Part shown: positions 24,353-34,085 of the stretch, piece by piece | How positions within the stretch are numbered: position 1 is the first letter of the stretch | Layout of the letters: each line of letters opens with the position of its first letter | Source of the DNA: Anomaloglossus baeobatrachus | Lineage: Eukaryota > Chordata > Amphibia > Anura > Aromobatidae | Length of the DNA stretch: 64,000 nucleotides | Direction of reading: 5' to 3' | Assembly (NCBI RefSeq): GCF_048569485.1 | Contig: NC_134354.1 | Location: 339,383,643 to 339,447,642, forward strand | Program-made: the position numbers and the translations under genes | Notes under the pieces: generated by a model | The model's database searches: none | Seen by the model: the letters and a program-made list of their open reading frames with translations, nothing else | What the model was told of the DNA's origin: nothing

Positions 24353-25200
24353 CGGGCAGCAGATCGGAGGGAGCGGTGGCACTATGACAGATGGAGGAGG
24401 ACAGGGTGCACGATCCCAGTCCTCCTCCATCTGTCACAGTGTCACCGCTCCCTCCGATCTGCTGCACGGAGGTGAGGGGCCGGGCAGCAGATTGGGGGGA
24501 GCGGTGGCACTGTGGCAGATGGAGGGCGGCAGCGGATCGGGAGGTGTGGGGGTGAGGGTGCGGGCAGGAGATCGGGGAGACAGGTGACAGATCGCGGTGG
24601 GCAGCGGCGGCGGCGGATCGGGACGCTTTTCATACAGTGCAATGGCAGCGCGGCAACTTCCGGGTCCCATGCTCCGGTCTCAGAACAGCATGGGACCGGA
24701 GCTTGTCGCCCTGCCATTGCACTGTGTACACTCACTGTGTGCTGGCGTGCTGCAGGGACGATGACGGGGGCGGTCACCGGCAACAGGTCCACTGTGATTG
24801 GAGAAATCGGTCACAAGACCGATCTCTCCAATCAGAGCAGTGGAGCTGGGGGAGGGTGATCCAGTGAGGTCACTCAGCTCCAGCCAATGGCCAGTGCTAC
24901 AGCTGCACTGGCCAGGGCTGGAATTCAATGTTTCAGTCATTTTAAATGGCTGGAACATTACAGTGGCTGTGATTGGTTGAGCGGCGTTCGTCAGCCAATC
25001 ACAGCCTCCGTAGGTCCGGGGAGGAGGCACCACCCCTCCTAAGGTCAGGAACAGGTCCCCTCCTCCCCGAATCTGCGGTTTATGTTAACCGATCGCAGTC
25101 ACCGGAGGCTCCGGTGCCGCGATTCCGCCATGACGGAAAGATCCGTCCTTGGTCGTTAAGGCCCAGGGCACAAGGACGGATCTTTCCGTCCATGGTCGTG
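24353..25200. repeat. Hairpin train at the right end of piggyBac-like copy 2
   Basis: Inverted repeats follow each other. Arms of about 50 bp at 24353-24470 include ACAGATGGAGGAGGAC. ACAGTGCAATGGCAG at about 24635 pairs near 24712. GATTGGAGAAATCGGTC...GACCGAT.TCTCCAATC lies at about 24796-24834. GGCTGTGATTGGTTGA...CAATCACAGCC lies at about 24966-25008. GGAAAGATCCGTCCTTG with its partner lies at about 25134-25190. None codes for a protein. Confidence 0.8.
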
Positions 25201-26214
25201 AAGGGGTTAATCTCCTTGAATTCACAAGGGACCAGGAGCTACCTCGAAGGATGGAAAGCTCCTACCAAACAAACCAAGACCTGGAAGCAGACATCCCAAT
25301 CGATGACATCCCGATCGATGACAACACCTCCGCTGTTGTAGATGTAAGTACCTTATTTGCTTCACGGTACATAGCATTGAAACTTTTTATGTACATGCCA
25401 TTGAGGAATACAAAATAGTAACTTCTTGTTACCGTGATTTATTGTGCAGTTTTGAAAAGTTATCCCTTCCAGTTCAGATAAGTACACTCCAATACAATTT
25501 TGTCACACTTAAATTAAATTTCATAACTATTAATGTGTGACTTTTAATTAACATTTATTTTTCTGTTCCCGCAGAACCCTCAGACAGATATGGTGAGGCC
25601 CCAATTGAATGAGAACCCCACCACATCTATCGAGCCTATTGTGGAGGATAATGAGGCACCTGCACCCTCTGGTGAAATGCGGCGAACACATTTCCGCAAA
25701 AAGAAGGCCACCACCCCTGTGACATCCGCTGAATTTTATTCTTTGGCAACCCAACTGCTATCACAGCCAAAAAGCACTCCAGTTGATAGCTTTGCCACAT
25801 TTGCATCAGACAGACTCAGCAAATTGGATTCCACACAGAGGGAGCAAGCAGAGAGACTAATGTTTGAAGTCCTAAGAAAGGCAGGCCGAGGAGAACTTGA
25901 TGACACTGACACTATATGCAAGATGAACCAGCCCCATCATTCTACTACATGGATTCCTCGCCAGCCCCTGCGAAGTACACCAAAGAGGATGCATCCACCA
26001 AGCTTGCAGCTTGACCTCCCCCCACAGTATCCCCCCCACAGTATCCCCCCCCACATTATCCCATGTATTCAAATGATTCATTTTTAACCCAACTGTCATC
26101 TCCCACCCGGCCAGAATATGTCAACCAATATGAAGAGGGCAACTAAATTTTGTTATTGTTGTTGTTTTGTTATTTGAGATTAATTTTAATTGATTGTTCT
26201 ATTTTCATTGTAAT

Positions 26215-26220
26215 AATAAA
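26215..26220 (+). terminator. Poly(A) signal of the MADF gene
   Basis: AATAAA stands 69 bases after the likely original stop at 26144-26146. Confidence 0.6.
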
Positions 26221-26583
26221 TTTATGTTGGTTCAATCTTGCTGCCTGCTTTACTTAATTCAGCATATGGTTGTGATGCCCTGGAAAAACACGGTAGTTAC
26301 AGAGATTGTACCATACTCCACCCTCATTGGCATACCACCACACAACCCCCACACTCATGTACACCAAACAACCAGTAAAGCCTAGTCACCCCCTCGTGGA
26401 TAATGGGATTGGTGCATCTATACAGATGCCTACATGTAATATGATGTTTGTGAGTGGTGAGTTTGTGAGTGGTGATAGCTGTTAACTTGCTTTATGCAAT
26501 GAGACATACCAAACAGCAGATATCAATTTCAAATTTTTTATCACACATGTACATATTAACAGGAAAAAAAAAACAAAACCCCG

Positions 26584-28034
26584 TTAGTTGCTGCTGCCCT
26601 CCCCTTGGCCAGCCACATAACGGGCCAGCAACGACGCATGCCGCCCCACTTTGGCCATCAGCCTCCTCTGGGCTGCCATCATTCGTCTTTGGGACGCCAC
26701 GATGTTTGCTTGGGAGGACAGTAGCTCAGCCAAAGTGGGTATGCCTATGGAGGGAATGGTAAAAGTTATAAATCATAATTTTTATTTCTGCTTATTATTA
26801 CAAAGTAGGAGATTCATGACTTACGGTTATCGCCCTCGTCCGATATAGACGGACTAATGGACCCTGGACTACCATCTATGAAAACAAAAAACACTTTATA
26901 GTACTCAACAGCTTTTTGTTTTGCACTTTATATGGAGTTTATGTTATATGAAAAAATTACCGGGGGCCGATCCGGCCGGTGGCTCCTGTGGGTGCTCCTC
27001 CTCCTCCTCCTCTGGTGGCTGTAGCTCCACCGGGGACTCGGGCTCATCATGGGGCACATGCTCCATTGGGGGCTCTCCCTCCTCTGCGGCCCCTTGCTCC
27101 TCTGGGGGTTCTTAAGAAAATATAAAGTTTAATGTGGTTGCGTTATGATACATATAGGACTGTGGGGGGTACATTAAAATATATGGCGGACTACGTAGCC
27201 TACCTTATACATGGACTATGGGGGTGAATTAGAACACATTGTGGACTATGTGGTGCAGTATAATATATGGAGAACTATGGGGTGAATTAAACTACATGGA
27301 GAACTCTAGGAAATTCATTACAGTTCATGGAGGACTATGGGATGCATTATAATATATGAAGGGTTATGTGGAACCCTTTATACTATATGGAAGGCTATGT
27401 GGGGGGCCAATATTGTATTTGGAGAACTAGATATGAGGGGGGACAAAAATACAAGCAGGAGATGGAATTTTTTTATGCTGAGGGAAAAAGGCCCACTACC
27501 CACAGCACCCAGCTTTCCCATGCTCTCTCTGATATGGGAAAGCTGGGTGCTGAGGGAATGATGTTTTGCCAAGCATGGCAAAGCTGGGTGCCAAGGACAA
27601 GAGGTATATCAGAACATATGAAAACTGTGTGCTGATAGAGGGTTGTCAGTTCATGGGAAATCTTGGTGTAGAGAGCCTAGTGTCTGCGTAATTTCCCTGT
27701 GTCCCGAGTGTCAGTGTAATTAGCCCGTACCACAAGTGTCGGTGTATCTATCGATCTATGCAATAGATCTCTATATATAGATCTATTACATATTATATAT
27801 ATAATCTATATATATATTATATATATATATAATCTATCGATCTATTACATAGATTATATATTTAATTTTAATTAATCAAAAAAAATAATACATATATATA
27901 ATAAATATATATACATTTAAATATATATATATTTATTATTTATATATTATATGTATATATTTATTTGTATAATTATATATATATATATATAATTAATATA
28001 TATTATATATATTTTTTTATAATTATATATATAG

Positions 28035-28079
<45 letters not shown>

Positions 28080-28477
28080 TATATATATTATTTATATATA
28101 TATTCTATATATATATTTATTTTTATTATTATATATATCTAAATATATTTTTATAATTTTATATATATATTATATATATATATATAATCTATCGATCTAT
28201 TACATAGATCGCTAGATTATATATATATAATTTTAATTAAAAAAAATAAATAAAATATATATATATATAATAAATATATACATTTAAATATATATATTTA
28301 TTATTTATTATATGTGTATATTTTTTATATTTATATATATATAATTAATATGTATTATATATATATATATATTTATTTTTAAAATTATATATATATAGAT
28401 ATATATATATATATATATATTATTTATATATATATATATTTTTATAATTATATATATATATATACATTTATTTTTAA

Positions 28478-28517
<40 letters not shown>

Positions 28518-30515
28518 TTAGGTCCAGAAATATTTGGACAGTGACACAATTTTCGCGAGTTGGGCTCTGCATGCCACCACATTGGATTTGAAATGAAACC
28601 TCTACAACAGAATTCAAGTGCAGATTGTAACGTTTAATTTGAAGGTTTGAACAAAAATATCTGATAGAAATTGTAGGAATTGTACACATTTCTTTACAAA
28701 CACTCCACATTTTAGGAGGTCAAAAGTAATTGGACAAATAAACCAAACCCAAACAAAATATTTTTATTTTCAATATTTTGTTGCGAATCCTTTGGAGGCA
28801 ATCACTGCCTTAAGTCTGGAACCCATGGACATCACCAAACGCTGGGTTTCCTCCTTCTTAATGCTTTGCCAGGCCTTTACAGCCGCAGCCTTCAGGTCTT
28901 GCTTGTTTGTGGGTCTTTCCGTCTTAAGTCTGGATTTGAGCAAGTGAAATGCATGCTCAATTGGGTTAAGATCTGGTGATTGACTTGGCCATTGCAGAAT
29001 GTTCCACTTTTTTGCACTCATGAACTCCTGGGTAGCTTTGGCTGTATGTTAGGGGTCATTGTCCATCTGTACTATGAAGCGCCGTCCGATCAAATTTGCG
29101 GCATTTGGCTGAATCTGGGCTGAAAGTATATCCTGGTACACTTCAGAATTCATCTGGCTACTCTTGTCTGCTGTTATGTCATCAATAAACACAAGTGACC
29201 CAGTGCCATTGAAAGCCATGCATGCCCATGCCATCACGTTGCCTCCACCATGTTTTACAGAGGATGTGGTGTGCCTTGGATCATGTGCCGTTCCCTTTCT
29301 TCTCCAAACTTTTTTCTTCCCATCATTCTGGTACAGGTTGATCTTTGTCTTATCTGTCCATAGAATACTTTTCCAGAACTGAGCTGGCTTCATGAGGTGT
29401 TTTTCAGCAAATTTAACTCTGGCCTGTCTATTTTTGGAATTGATGAATGGTTTGCATCTAGATGTGAACCCTTTGTATTTACTTTCATGGAGTCTTCTCT
29501 TTACTGTTGACTTAGAGACAGATACACCTACTTCACTGAGAGTGTTCTGGACTTCAGTTGATGTTGTGAACGGGTTCTTCTTCACCAAAGAAAGTATGCG
29601 GCGCTCATCCACCACTGTTGTCATCCGTGGACGCCCAGGCCTTTTTGAGTTCCCAAGCTCACCAGTCAATTCCTTTTTTCTCAGAATGTACCCGACTGTT
29701 GATTTTGCTACTCCAAGCATGTCTGCTATCTCTCTGATGGATTTTTTCTTTTTTTTTCAGCCTCAGGATGTTCTGCTTCACCTCAATTGAGAGTTCCTTA
29801 GACCGCATGTTGTCTGGTCACAGCAACAGCTTCCAAATGCAAAACCACACACCTGTAATCAACCCCAGACCTTTTAACTACTTAATTGATTACAGGTTAA
29901 CGAGGGAGACGCCTCCAGAGTTAATTGCAGCCCTTAGAGTCCCTTGTCCAATTACTTTTGGTCCCTTTAAAAAGAGGAGGCTATGCATTACAGAGCTATG
30001 ATTCCTAAACCCTTTCTCCAATTTGGATGTGAAAACTCTCATATTGCAGCTGGTAGTGTGCACTTTCAGCCCATATTATATATATATAATTGTATTTCTG
30101 AACATGTTTTTGTAAACAGCTAAAATAACAAAACTTGTGTCACTGTCCAAATATTTCTGGACCTAACTGTATATAATTATATATAGATATATATATATAT
30201 TTAAGAACACCATTATAAGTTGCCTAGGCACACTCATCTCCACCTACCTTGGTTCTGCAACTCTGCTTGTATGGCAGAGATCCGGGCACTGGAGCGGTAC
30301 CGCAGATCCGCTAATTTTGTGCGGATCTGGGCACAGGTGCGCTCCAAATTAAACCTCCTCCTCAGCCCACGTTGGATCCTGCGCAAGACCGCTTTTTTAT
30401 GGAGAAGTGGATGCTCTTGCGACCCACGGCAATCGTAGTCGCGAGCATCCACTTCCCTTATTAAATAACGGACCTCCGCCTCTCCCCAAGCTGTCGCTCT
30501 CCTGCGTGCCGCCAT
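26584..30515 (-). CDS. Four-exon Myb/SANT-like protein gene inside the Harbinger element
   Basis: Exons on the minus strand are 30515-30248, 27110-26961, 26875-26825 and 26744-26584. Donors are GTAGGT, GTAATT and GTAAGT. Acceptors are TTCTTAAG, TTTTCATAG and CCCTCCATAG. Every junction is phase 1 and the spliced frame is open for 209 codons to a TAA. Exon 1 (about residues 1-89) starts MAARRRATAWGEAEVRYLIR and is basic and helical, with KKAVLRRIQRGL, like a Myb/SANT or trihelix domain. Exon 2 is acidic and proline-rich (VELQPPEEEEEEHPQEPP), and exon 4 ends with a helix rich in Q, R and A (MMAAQRRLMAKVGRHASLLA) that could mediate pairing. Intron 1 holds an AT satellite and a Tc1 insertion. The role is inferred from Harbinger systems, where a Myb-like protein brings the transposase into the nucleus and to the DNA ends. 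Confidence 0.7.
27750..28514. repeat. AT-rich satellite with internal duplication
   Basis: The stretch is almost entirely TA, TTA and ATA words. The word ATCTATCGATCTATTACATA occurs at about 27829 and 28190, each followed by similar ATTTTAATTAA, CATTTAAATATATAT and TATTATTTAT words, showing a duplicated block of about 360 bp. Confidence 0.85.
28515..30169 (-). mobile_element. Tc1-like transposon, nearly whole
   Basis: TA flanks both ends (28513-28514 and 30170-30171). The ends CAGTTAGGTCCAGAAATATT and, at the right, the inverse AATATTTCTGGACCTAACTG are perfect over at least 20 bp and continue through TGGACAGTGACACAA. The length of 1655 bp is normal for Tc1. It sits in a TA-rich tract, as expected for its target. 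One transposase frame on the minus strand is only lightly damaged, so the copy is young compared with the mariner at 15902. Confidence 0.93.
28770..29808 (-). pseudogene. Tc1-like transposase, lightly broken
   Basis: The protein is a DDE transposase that excises and inserts the element. From the ATG at 29808 it reads MRSKELSIEVKQNILRLKKK, then an A run one base too long (near 29747) shifts the frame. The main frame from 29720 holds the paired helix-turn-helix region (GRPRMTTVVDERRILSLVKK), the first catalytic block ILWTDKTKINLYQ, and the second, VQMDNDP. A TAA at about 29049 replaces the expected lysine codon after DNDP. The last segment, WPSQSPDLNPIEHAFHLLKS, has the third catalytic acid. 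Only one frameshift and one stop are seen, and the usual glutamate of WTDE is lysine here. Confidence 0.92.
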
Positions 30516-31063
30516 TGTTATTATTGGTCGCAGGTGTGTCTGCGTAGCAAACGCAGTTGCGTCACCCGTGGAAACGCCTCTTCAAATTTGATTCGACGGA
30601 TAGCGTCACATGAACGCTAGCTCCAATCAGATTGGGGTGGGCGTTGTTGATCATGCTCCAGCCAATGGCCGATATTACATCTTCGGCCATGGCTGCTGGA
30701 TTGTTGGTTTATGAAATATTACAATTGCAATGATTGAAGGTGAAAGTGCGACGCACTTTTAACAAATCATAATGATCTTTGCTGCAGAAATGAGATCGCG
30801 CCATGACGCAAATGATGTGTCAAGGGGTCGTGGTAGCACACACTGCGAGCACACATACAATTATAAAAAATCGATAAAGAGATGTCGTTTGATGACGGTT
30901 TCGGGGACGCACAAACATCCCCATTTAAAAACCCCAAATAAAAATATATACGGCTTCATATTCATAACATTGTGTGTTTTTTTTTTATTGCATTGGCACA
31001 TGGAAATCATAATTGTACAAGAGCCCTAAATGATGGATTCATCATACAGCTGGACGCCAAATT

Positions 31064-31290
31064 GAGGAAGTAAATAAACCTTTGCAGGGTTTTACCTAAA
31101 GAAAAGCAATGTTGAAGTTAAAAGTGAACATTTTACTTTTAAACCCAAAAATCAAATTTTAGTCATACCATTGAGCATTTATACTAGGGTATCATGAAAA
31201 AATTCACCATAAAATATATTGTGCAATTTCTTCTTAGTGCACCCATATATAATATGTGGTGGAAATCCACTGGTTTGGCACATATTTTGG
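31064..31290. repeat. Fragment of a 385-bp piggyBac-like module
   Basis: AGTGAACATTTTACTTTT, ACCATAAAATATATTGTGCA and TAATATGTGGTGGAAATCCAC match the modules at 9300-9450 and 21420-21530. Only about half a unit is present. Confidence 0.6.
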
Positions 31291-31560
31291 CACGCTGTAG
31301 TTCGCTACGCTCACTCTCAAGGTGCGATCCGGAGCAGGAGGCTCAATGATAGCGGTGATGACACCCGGTGCCGGGCCGGACTAGTCTAGGGGTCGTAAGT
31401 GGTGGCGGGAGTCACCTGATATGGCTTCAGTGGGGGTGATTGTAGTTTATATTCGTGACGCCACCTTAATCCGCCGCTGCTGTATGGGGCCTCCGGGGGT
31501 GATGGAACGGCAGCAATGGTGGTACTGCTCCCCACAGTAGCCCTTAATAGTGAATGAATG
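31291..31560. mobile_element. LTR-like fossil fragment
   Basis: Words such as TTATATTCGTGACGCCACCT and GGGGTGATGGAACGGCAGC resemble parts of anuran LTRs as I recall them. Neither end is defined and nothing is coding. Broken. Confidence 0.3.
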
Positions 31561-31754
31561 CCAAACAAATCTTGTTGAATGTAAAAATAACTGTTTATTA
31601 AAGTAATCATTTTTCATAAATGACATCTTAGTATAAATGTGATGAACATAACAATACAAGTAACCATATATTTTAAAATTAAGAAGGGAAGTTTCTTAAA
31701 CAAATCAATACAAGAAAATAAAACTCAGCATAAATGTGCTCAATACAAGTTTAT

Positions 31755-32990
31755 CTAATGCTGCCACTTAATTGCACCAGGACCATTAAAATATTGGCAG
31801 TACTTTTCTCGACAGGCCTTCGCATCATCGGTATTTCTGCCGGGCGCCAATGGTTGAAGTCCTGCGATTGCGGGATCTTCAGAATGCCATTCGCCAAGCA
31901 CCACTTCACCATTTAAGTCAACAGAGTCTACAAAGCCTGTTGGACAGTACGTAATAGCATCTCGACGACGAAGAAAGTTGTGAAGGGCGCAACAGGCCAA
32001 AACAACTGCGTCTATTGATGGTAGACTCAGGTTAATTGGTGTGTGGAAAACTCGGAAGCGATTTGCCATTATCCCAAAGGCATTTTCCACAACCCTGCGT
32101 GCCCTTGATAATCTGTAATTGAACCTTTGTCTTTCCGCCGTTAGACTTTTCTGGGGGAATGGTTTCATGAGATTGGGATGAAGTGGGAAGGCTTCATCGC
32201 CCACAAATACAAAGTTAAGGTTTGCGGTAGTGTCAGAGTTGGGGGGCAAGTGCAGTTCACCATTTTGCAAACGTTCACCAAAGCCTGTGTGCTCTAAAAC
32301 CCCACCGTCAGAAACCCTGCCATTCATGCCAACATCAACAGCAATAAATTCGTAATTGGCATTCACAAGGGCCATTAGGATGATGCTGAAATAGCCCTTA
32401 TAGTTATAAAAATAGGAGCCGCTGTTCAGTGGTTGAGTTATCCGCACATGTTTCCCGTCCAAAGCACTACCACAGTTTGGGAACTGCCAAAGGTGCTCAA
32501 AATCGGAGGCAATCTTCTGCCATTCCTCCACAGTTTTGGGGAACTCAATGTAGTTACGCAGACTGTGGAAAATTGCTCTACATGTCTCCGGAATAAGAAC
32601 GCTGAGCAGGGACCTTGAAATTGCAGAAGAAAAATGTAAGTCTTGCAGGGAGCGTCCGGTGGCCAGGAAACGCAGCGTGACTGCCAATCTTTCATCTGCC
32701 GGGATGGCAGCACGCATCGCTGTATTCTTGCGCTGAATAATTGGCGTAACTCTTTCGAGTAAAAGGCTGAATGATTCTTCTGACATCCGCAGAAAATTGT
32801 GGAAATCCTGAGGATTATTTTCCTGCAGCTCTCTTAGCAGTTGCATGTGGGAGTATTTGTACCTCTTCTGCAGCCACTCTCTGGTCCACATGCAGCTCTT
32901 TCGTTTGGAACGCCTCTGTTCCCCTTCACGTAGCCGACCGGCCTCAAACATCAATGCAGCACCCAGCACAACACGCTGCATGTCGTTCAT
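31755..32990 (-). CDS. Harbinger DDE transposase, open frame
   Basis: The 411-residue protein should nick and join the ends of the surrounding Harbinger element. I chose the ATG at 32990 because it lies just inside the exon that begins at 33000 after the acceptor TTTTTTTGCAG. The longer open frame back to 33044 runs into the intron. An N-terminal helical region (about residues 40-150) precedes a DDE_Tnp_4-type nuclease. The acids are D178 in SALDGKHVRI, D265 in FVFVGDEAFPL and E302 in RARRVVENAFGIMANRF, with the family's SDGG at about 227 and ALHNFLRR near 343-350. There is no stop or frameshift. A possible AATAAA lies 156 bases past the stop (31594-31599). It is closest in style to HARBI1. 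Whether it is expressed or active is unknown. Confidence 0.93.
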   Translation of the reverse strand: MNDMQRVVLGAALMFEAGRLREGEQRRSKRKSCMWTREWLQKRYKYSHMQLLRELQENNPQDFHNFLRMSEESFSLLLERVTPIIQRKNTAMRAAIPADERLAVTLRFLATGRSLQDLHFSSAISRSLLSVLIPETCRAIFHSLRNYIEFPKTVEEWQKIASDFEHLWQFPNCGSALDGKHVRITQPLNSGSYFYNYKGYFSIILMALVNANYEFIAVDVGMNGRVSDGGVLEHTGFGERLQNGELHLPPNSDTTANLNFVFVGDEAFPLHPNLMKPFPQKSLTAERQRFNYRLSRARRVVENAFGIMANRFRVFHTPINLSLPSIDAVVLACCALHNFLRRRDAITYCPTGFVDSVDLNGEVVLGEWHSEDPAIAGLQPLAPGRNTDDAKACREKYCQYFNGPGAIKWQH

Positions 32991-33084
32991 GTTGTCCACA
33001 CTGCAAAAAAACATGTAAAGATGAGAAAAGTTGCTATTAACCAATCACATTTTTTTGGGGGGGTGTAGAAGAGACACTAAAATG

Positions 33085-33430
33085 GCCGCCCCCATAGAAG
33101 TGCACCAGTTCTAACTGTGTCAGAGAAACAAAATGGCGGCTGTAACTGTGTCAGAGAAACAAAATGGCGGCTGTCACTGTGTCAGAGAAACAAAATGGCG
33201 GCTGTAACTGTGTCAGAGAAACAAAATAGCGGCTGTCACTGTGTCAGAGAAACAAAATGGCGGCTGTAACTGTGCCAGACAAACAAAATGGCGGCTGTAA
33301 CTGTGTCAGAGAAACAAAATGGCGGCTGTAACTGTGTCAGAGAAACAAAAAGGCGGCTGTAACTGTGTCAGAGAAACAAAATGGCGGCTGTAACTGTGTC
33401 AGAGAAACAAAAAGGCGGCTGTAGCAGAGA
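33085..33430 (-). repeat. 31-bp tandem array of YY1-like motifs in the transposase intron
   Basis: About ten copies of AAAATGGCGGCTGTAACTGT followed by GTCAGAGAAAC run in tandem. AAAATGGCGGC fits the YY1 consensus. Two copies read AAAAAGGCGGC and one AAAATAGCGGC. The array lies in the intron between the untranslated exon (ending 33623) and the coding exon (from 33000). Confidence 0.85.
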
Positions 33431-33622
33431 GACAAAATAGCCAGCAATACTAGATAAGGACACATAAAAGGACGATGGACGCACAAAAGGCAATATGTAT
33501 ACAGATAACAACCAACCACTTTCATTATCTGCAAAAATAATTACTATCTATAAACACAAATACTTTCAATACTATAACAAAAACATGGAACAAGTAACAA
33601 AGACTTTTCGAAAATGACTTAC

Positions 33623-34085
33623 CGCGTACAGAAAATGCAGCCGTCTATGCTATCTATTAATAATCGCAGTTTCGATCCTCACAGCGACACGCTCGGGAAC
33701 GAATGAGGGATATCCAAGTGCAGATGCGGCTTTGATCCGAAAACCAAGCAAGCGGGAACAAAGCACGAATGAATCTGGAATACAGCGACACGCTCGGGAA
33801 CGAATGAGGGAAGATGCGGCTTTGATCCGAAAACCAAGCAAGCGGGAACAAAGCACGAATGAATCTGGGTGTAGTCACAGGTTTGCTCCTAGAAGACTCA
33901 AAAGGGAACAAAGCATGAAGCGATACCCAATCAGAACGCAATAGTGTTCTCATTGCTAACCAATCGGTGCAGAGAGGGGCGCGGAAATGGTGACGTAACT
34001 ACACACTATTGTTCTCAGCGCCAACCAATGGGTGCAGAAGGGGCGTGGAAACGGGGACGCAACAACACGCCTTCGTGGCCTTAAC
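33623..34085 (-). promoter_or_regulatory. Right-arm promoter and 5' untranslated exon of the transposase
   Basis: On the minus strand the donor GTAAGT starts at 33622, preceded by CTGTACGCG. Upstream are two units with CCAAT boxes and GC-rich words (CCCAATCAGAACGC at 33927, CCAACCAATGGGTGCAG at about 34021). This mirrors the left arm in order and spacing. The outer end is truncated near 34085. Confidence 0.5.
33681..33868 (-). repeat. Tandem duplication of about 101 bp in the untranslated exon
   Basis: The block from ACAGCGACACGCTCGGGAAC to GCACGAATGAATCTGG occurs at 33681 and again at 33782. The second copy lacks about 13 bp (ATATCCAAGTGC region). Confidence 0.9.

Larger units (their letters stand above)
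20800..25206. mobile_element. TTAA-flanked, piggyBac-like non-autonomous element, copy 2
   Basis: TTAA duplicates flank it (20796-20799 and 25207-25210). The left end is CCCCTTCAGCCCCAAGCC and the right end read inward is CCCCTTCACGACCATGGACG. The order of parts repeats copy 1 at 7524-12266: a leader with GCAATTCTGACCAGTGTCAC, tandem modules of about 385 bp, variable cargo (here two G-rich minisatellites), then a series of hairpins. There is no transposase. It lies in the coding exon of the Harbinger MADF gene, so it is younger than that gene. Confidence 0.75.
20495..26146 (+). pseudogene. Harbinger MADF/BESS-like DNA-binding protein gene, split by an insertion
   Basis: This would be the element's DNA-binding partner protein, helping the transposase reach its ends. 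The acceptor TTTATTTCAG precedes the ATG at 20495. The first coding exon begins MAYYNKEDFVRELLDLYKSL and shows a MADF-like domain through SPLWYF, where a 4.4-kb piggyBac-like element interrupts it at TTAA (20796-20799). The frame resumes exactly after one TTAA copy at 25211 (NLLEFTRDQELPRRM) and reaches a donor GTAAGT at 25344. The next exon starts at 25575 after CCCGCAG, in phase 0, and carries a BESS-like helix (FASDRLSKLDSTQREQAERL). A one-frame shift in the C runs near 26030-26055 makes a premature end at 26087; the shifted frame runs to a stop at 26144. Apart from the insertion and this shift the coding sequence is open. Confidence 0.75.
19492..34085. mobile_element. Large multi-gene Harbinger transposon with nested insertions
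   Basis: The left end AGGTCCAGTCACACATAACG follows a TAA. The left arm (about 19700-20120) and the right arm (about 33620-34085) are inverted copies: CGGATCGAAGCCGCAGCTGC on the left pairs with CGGATCAAAGCCGCATCTGC read backward from the right, and both hold paired CCAAT boxes, an untranslated exon and a splice donor. The outermost 200 bp is missing on the right. Between the arms lie a MADF gene (+), a Myb/SANT gene (-) and a DDE transposase (-). Later arrivals inside are a piggyBac-like element, a Tc1 copy, an AT satellite, and piggyBac and LTR fragments near 31064-31560. Without the piggyBac-like and Tc1 inserts it would be about 8.5 kb, long for Harbinger. Confidence 0.75.

Noticed and set aside
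22867-24475. Long glycine-, histidine- and serine-rich frames
   Set aside because: By-products of G-rich minisatellites; unit length steps of 5 bp shift frame from unit to unit.
25872-26099. Antisense frame over the MADF gene's last exon
   Set aside because: Shadow of the real coding strand.
32990-33044. Longer start for the Harbinger transposase at 33044
   Set aside because: The extra 18 codons cross the TTTTTTTGCAG acceptor and would be intron.
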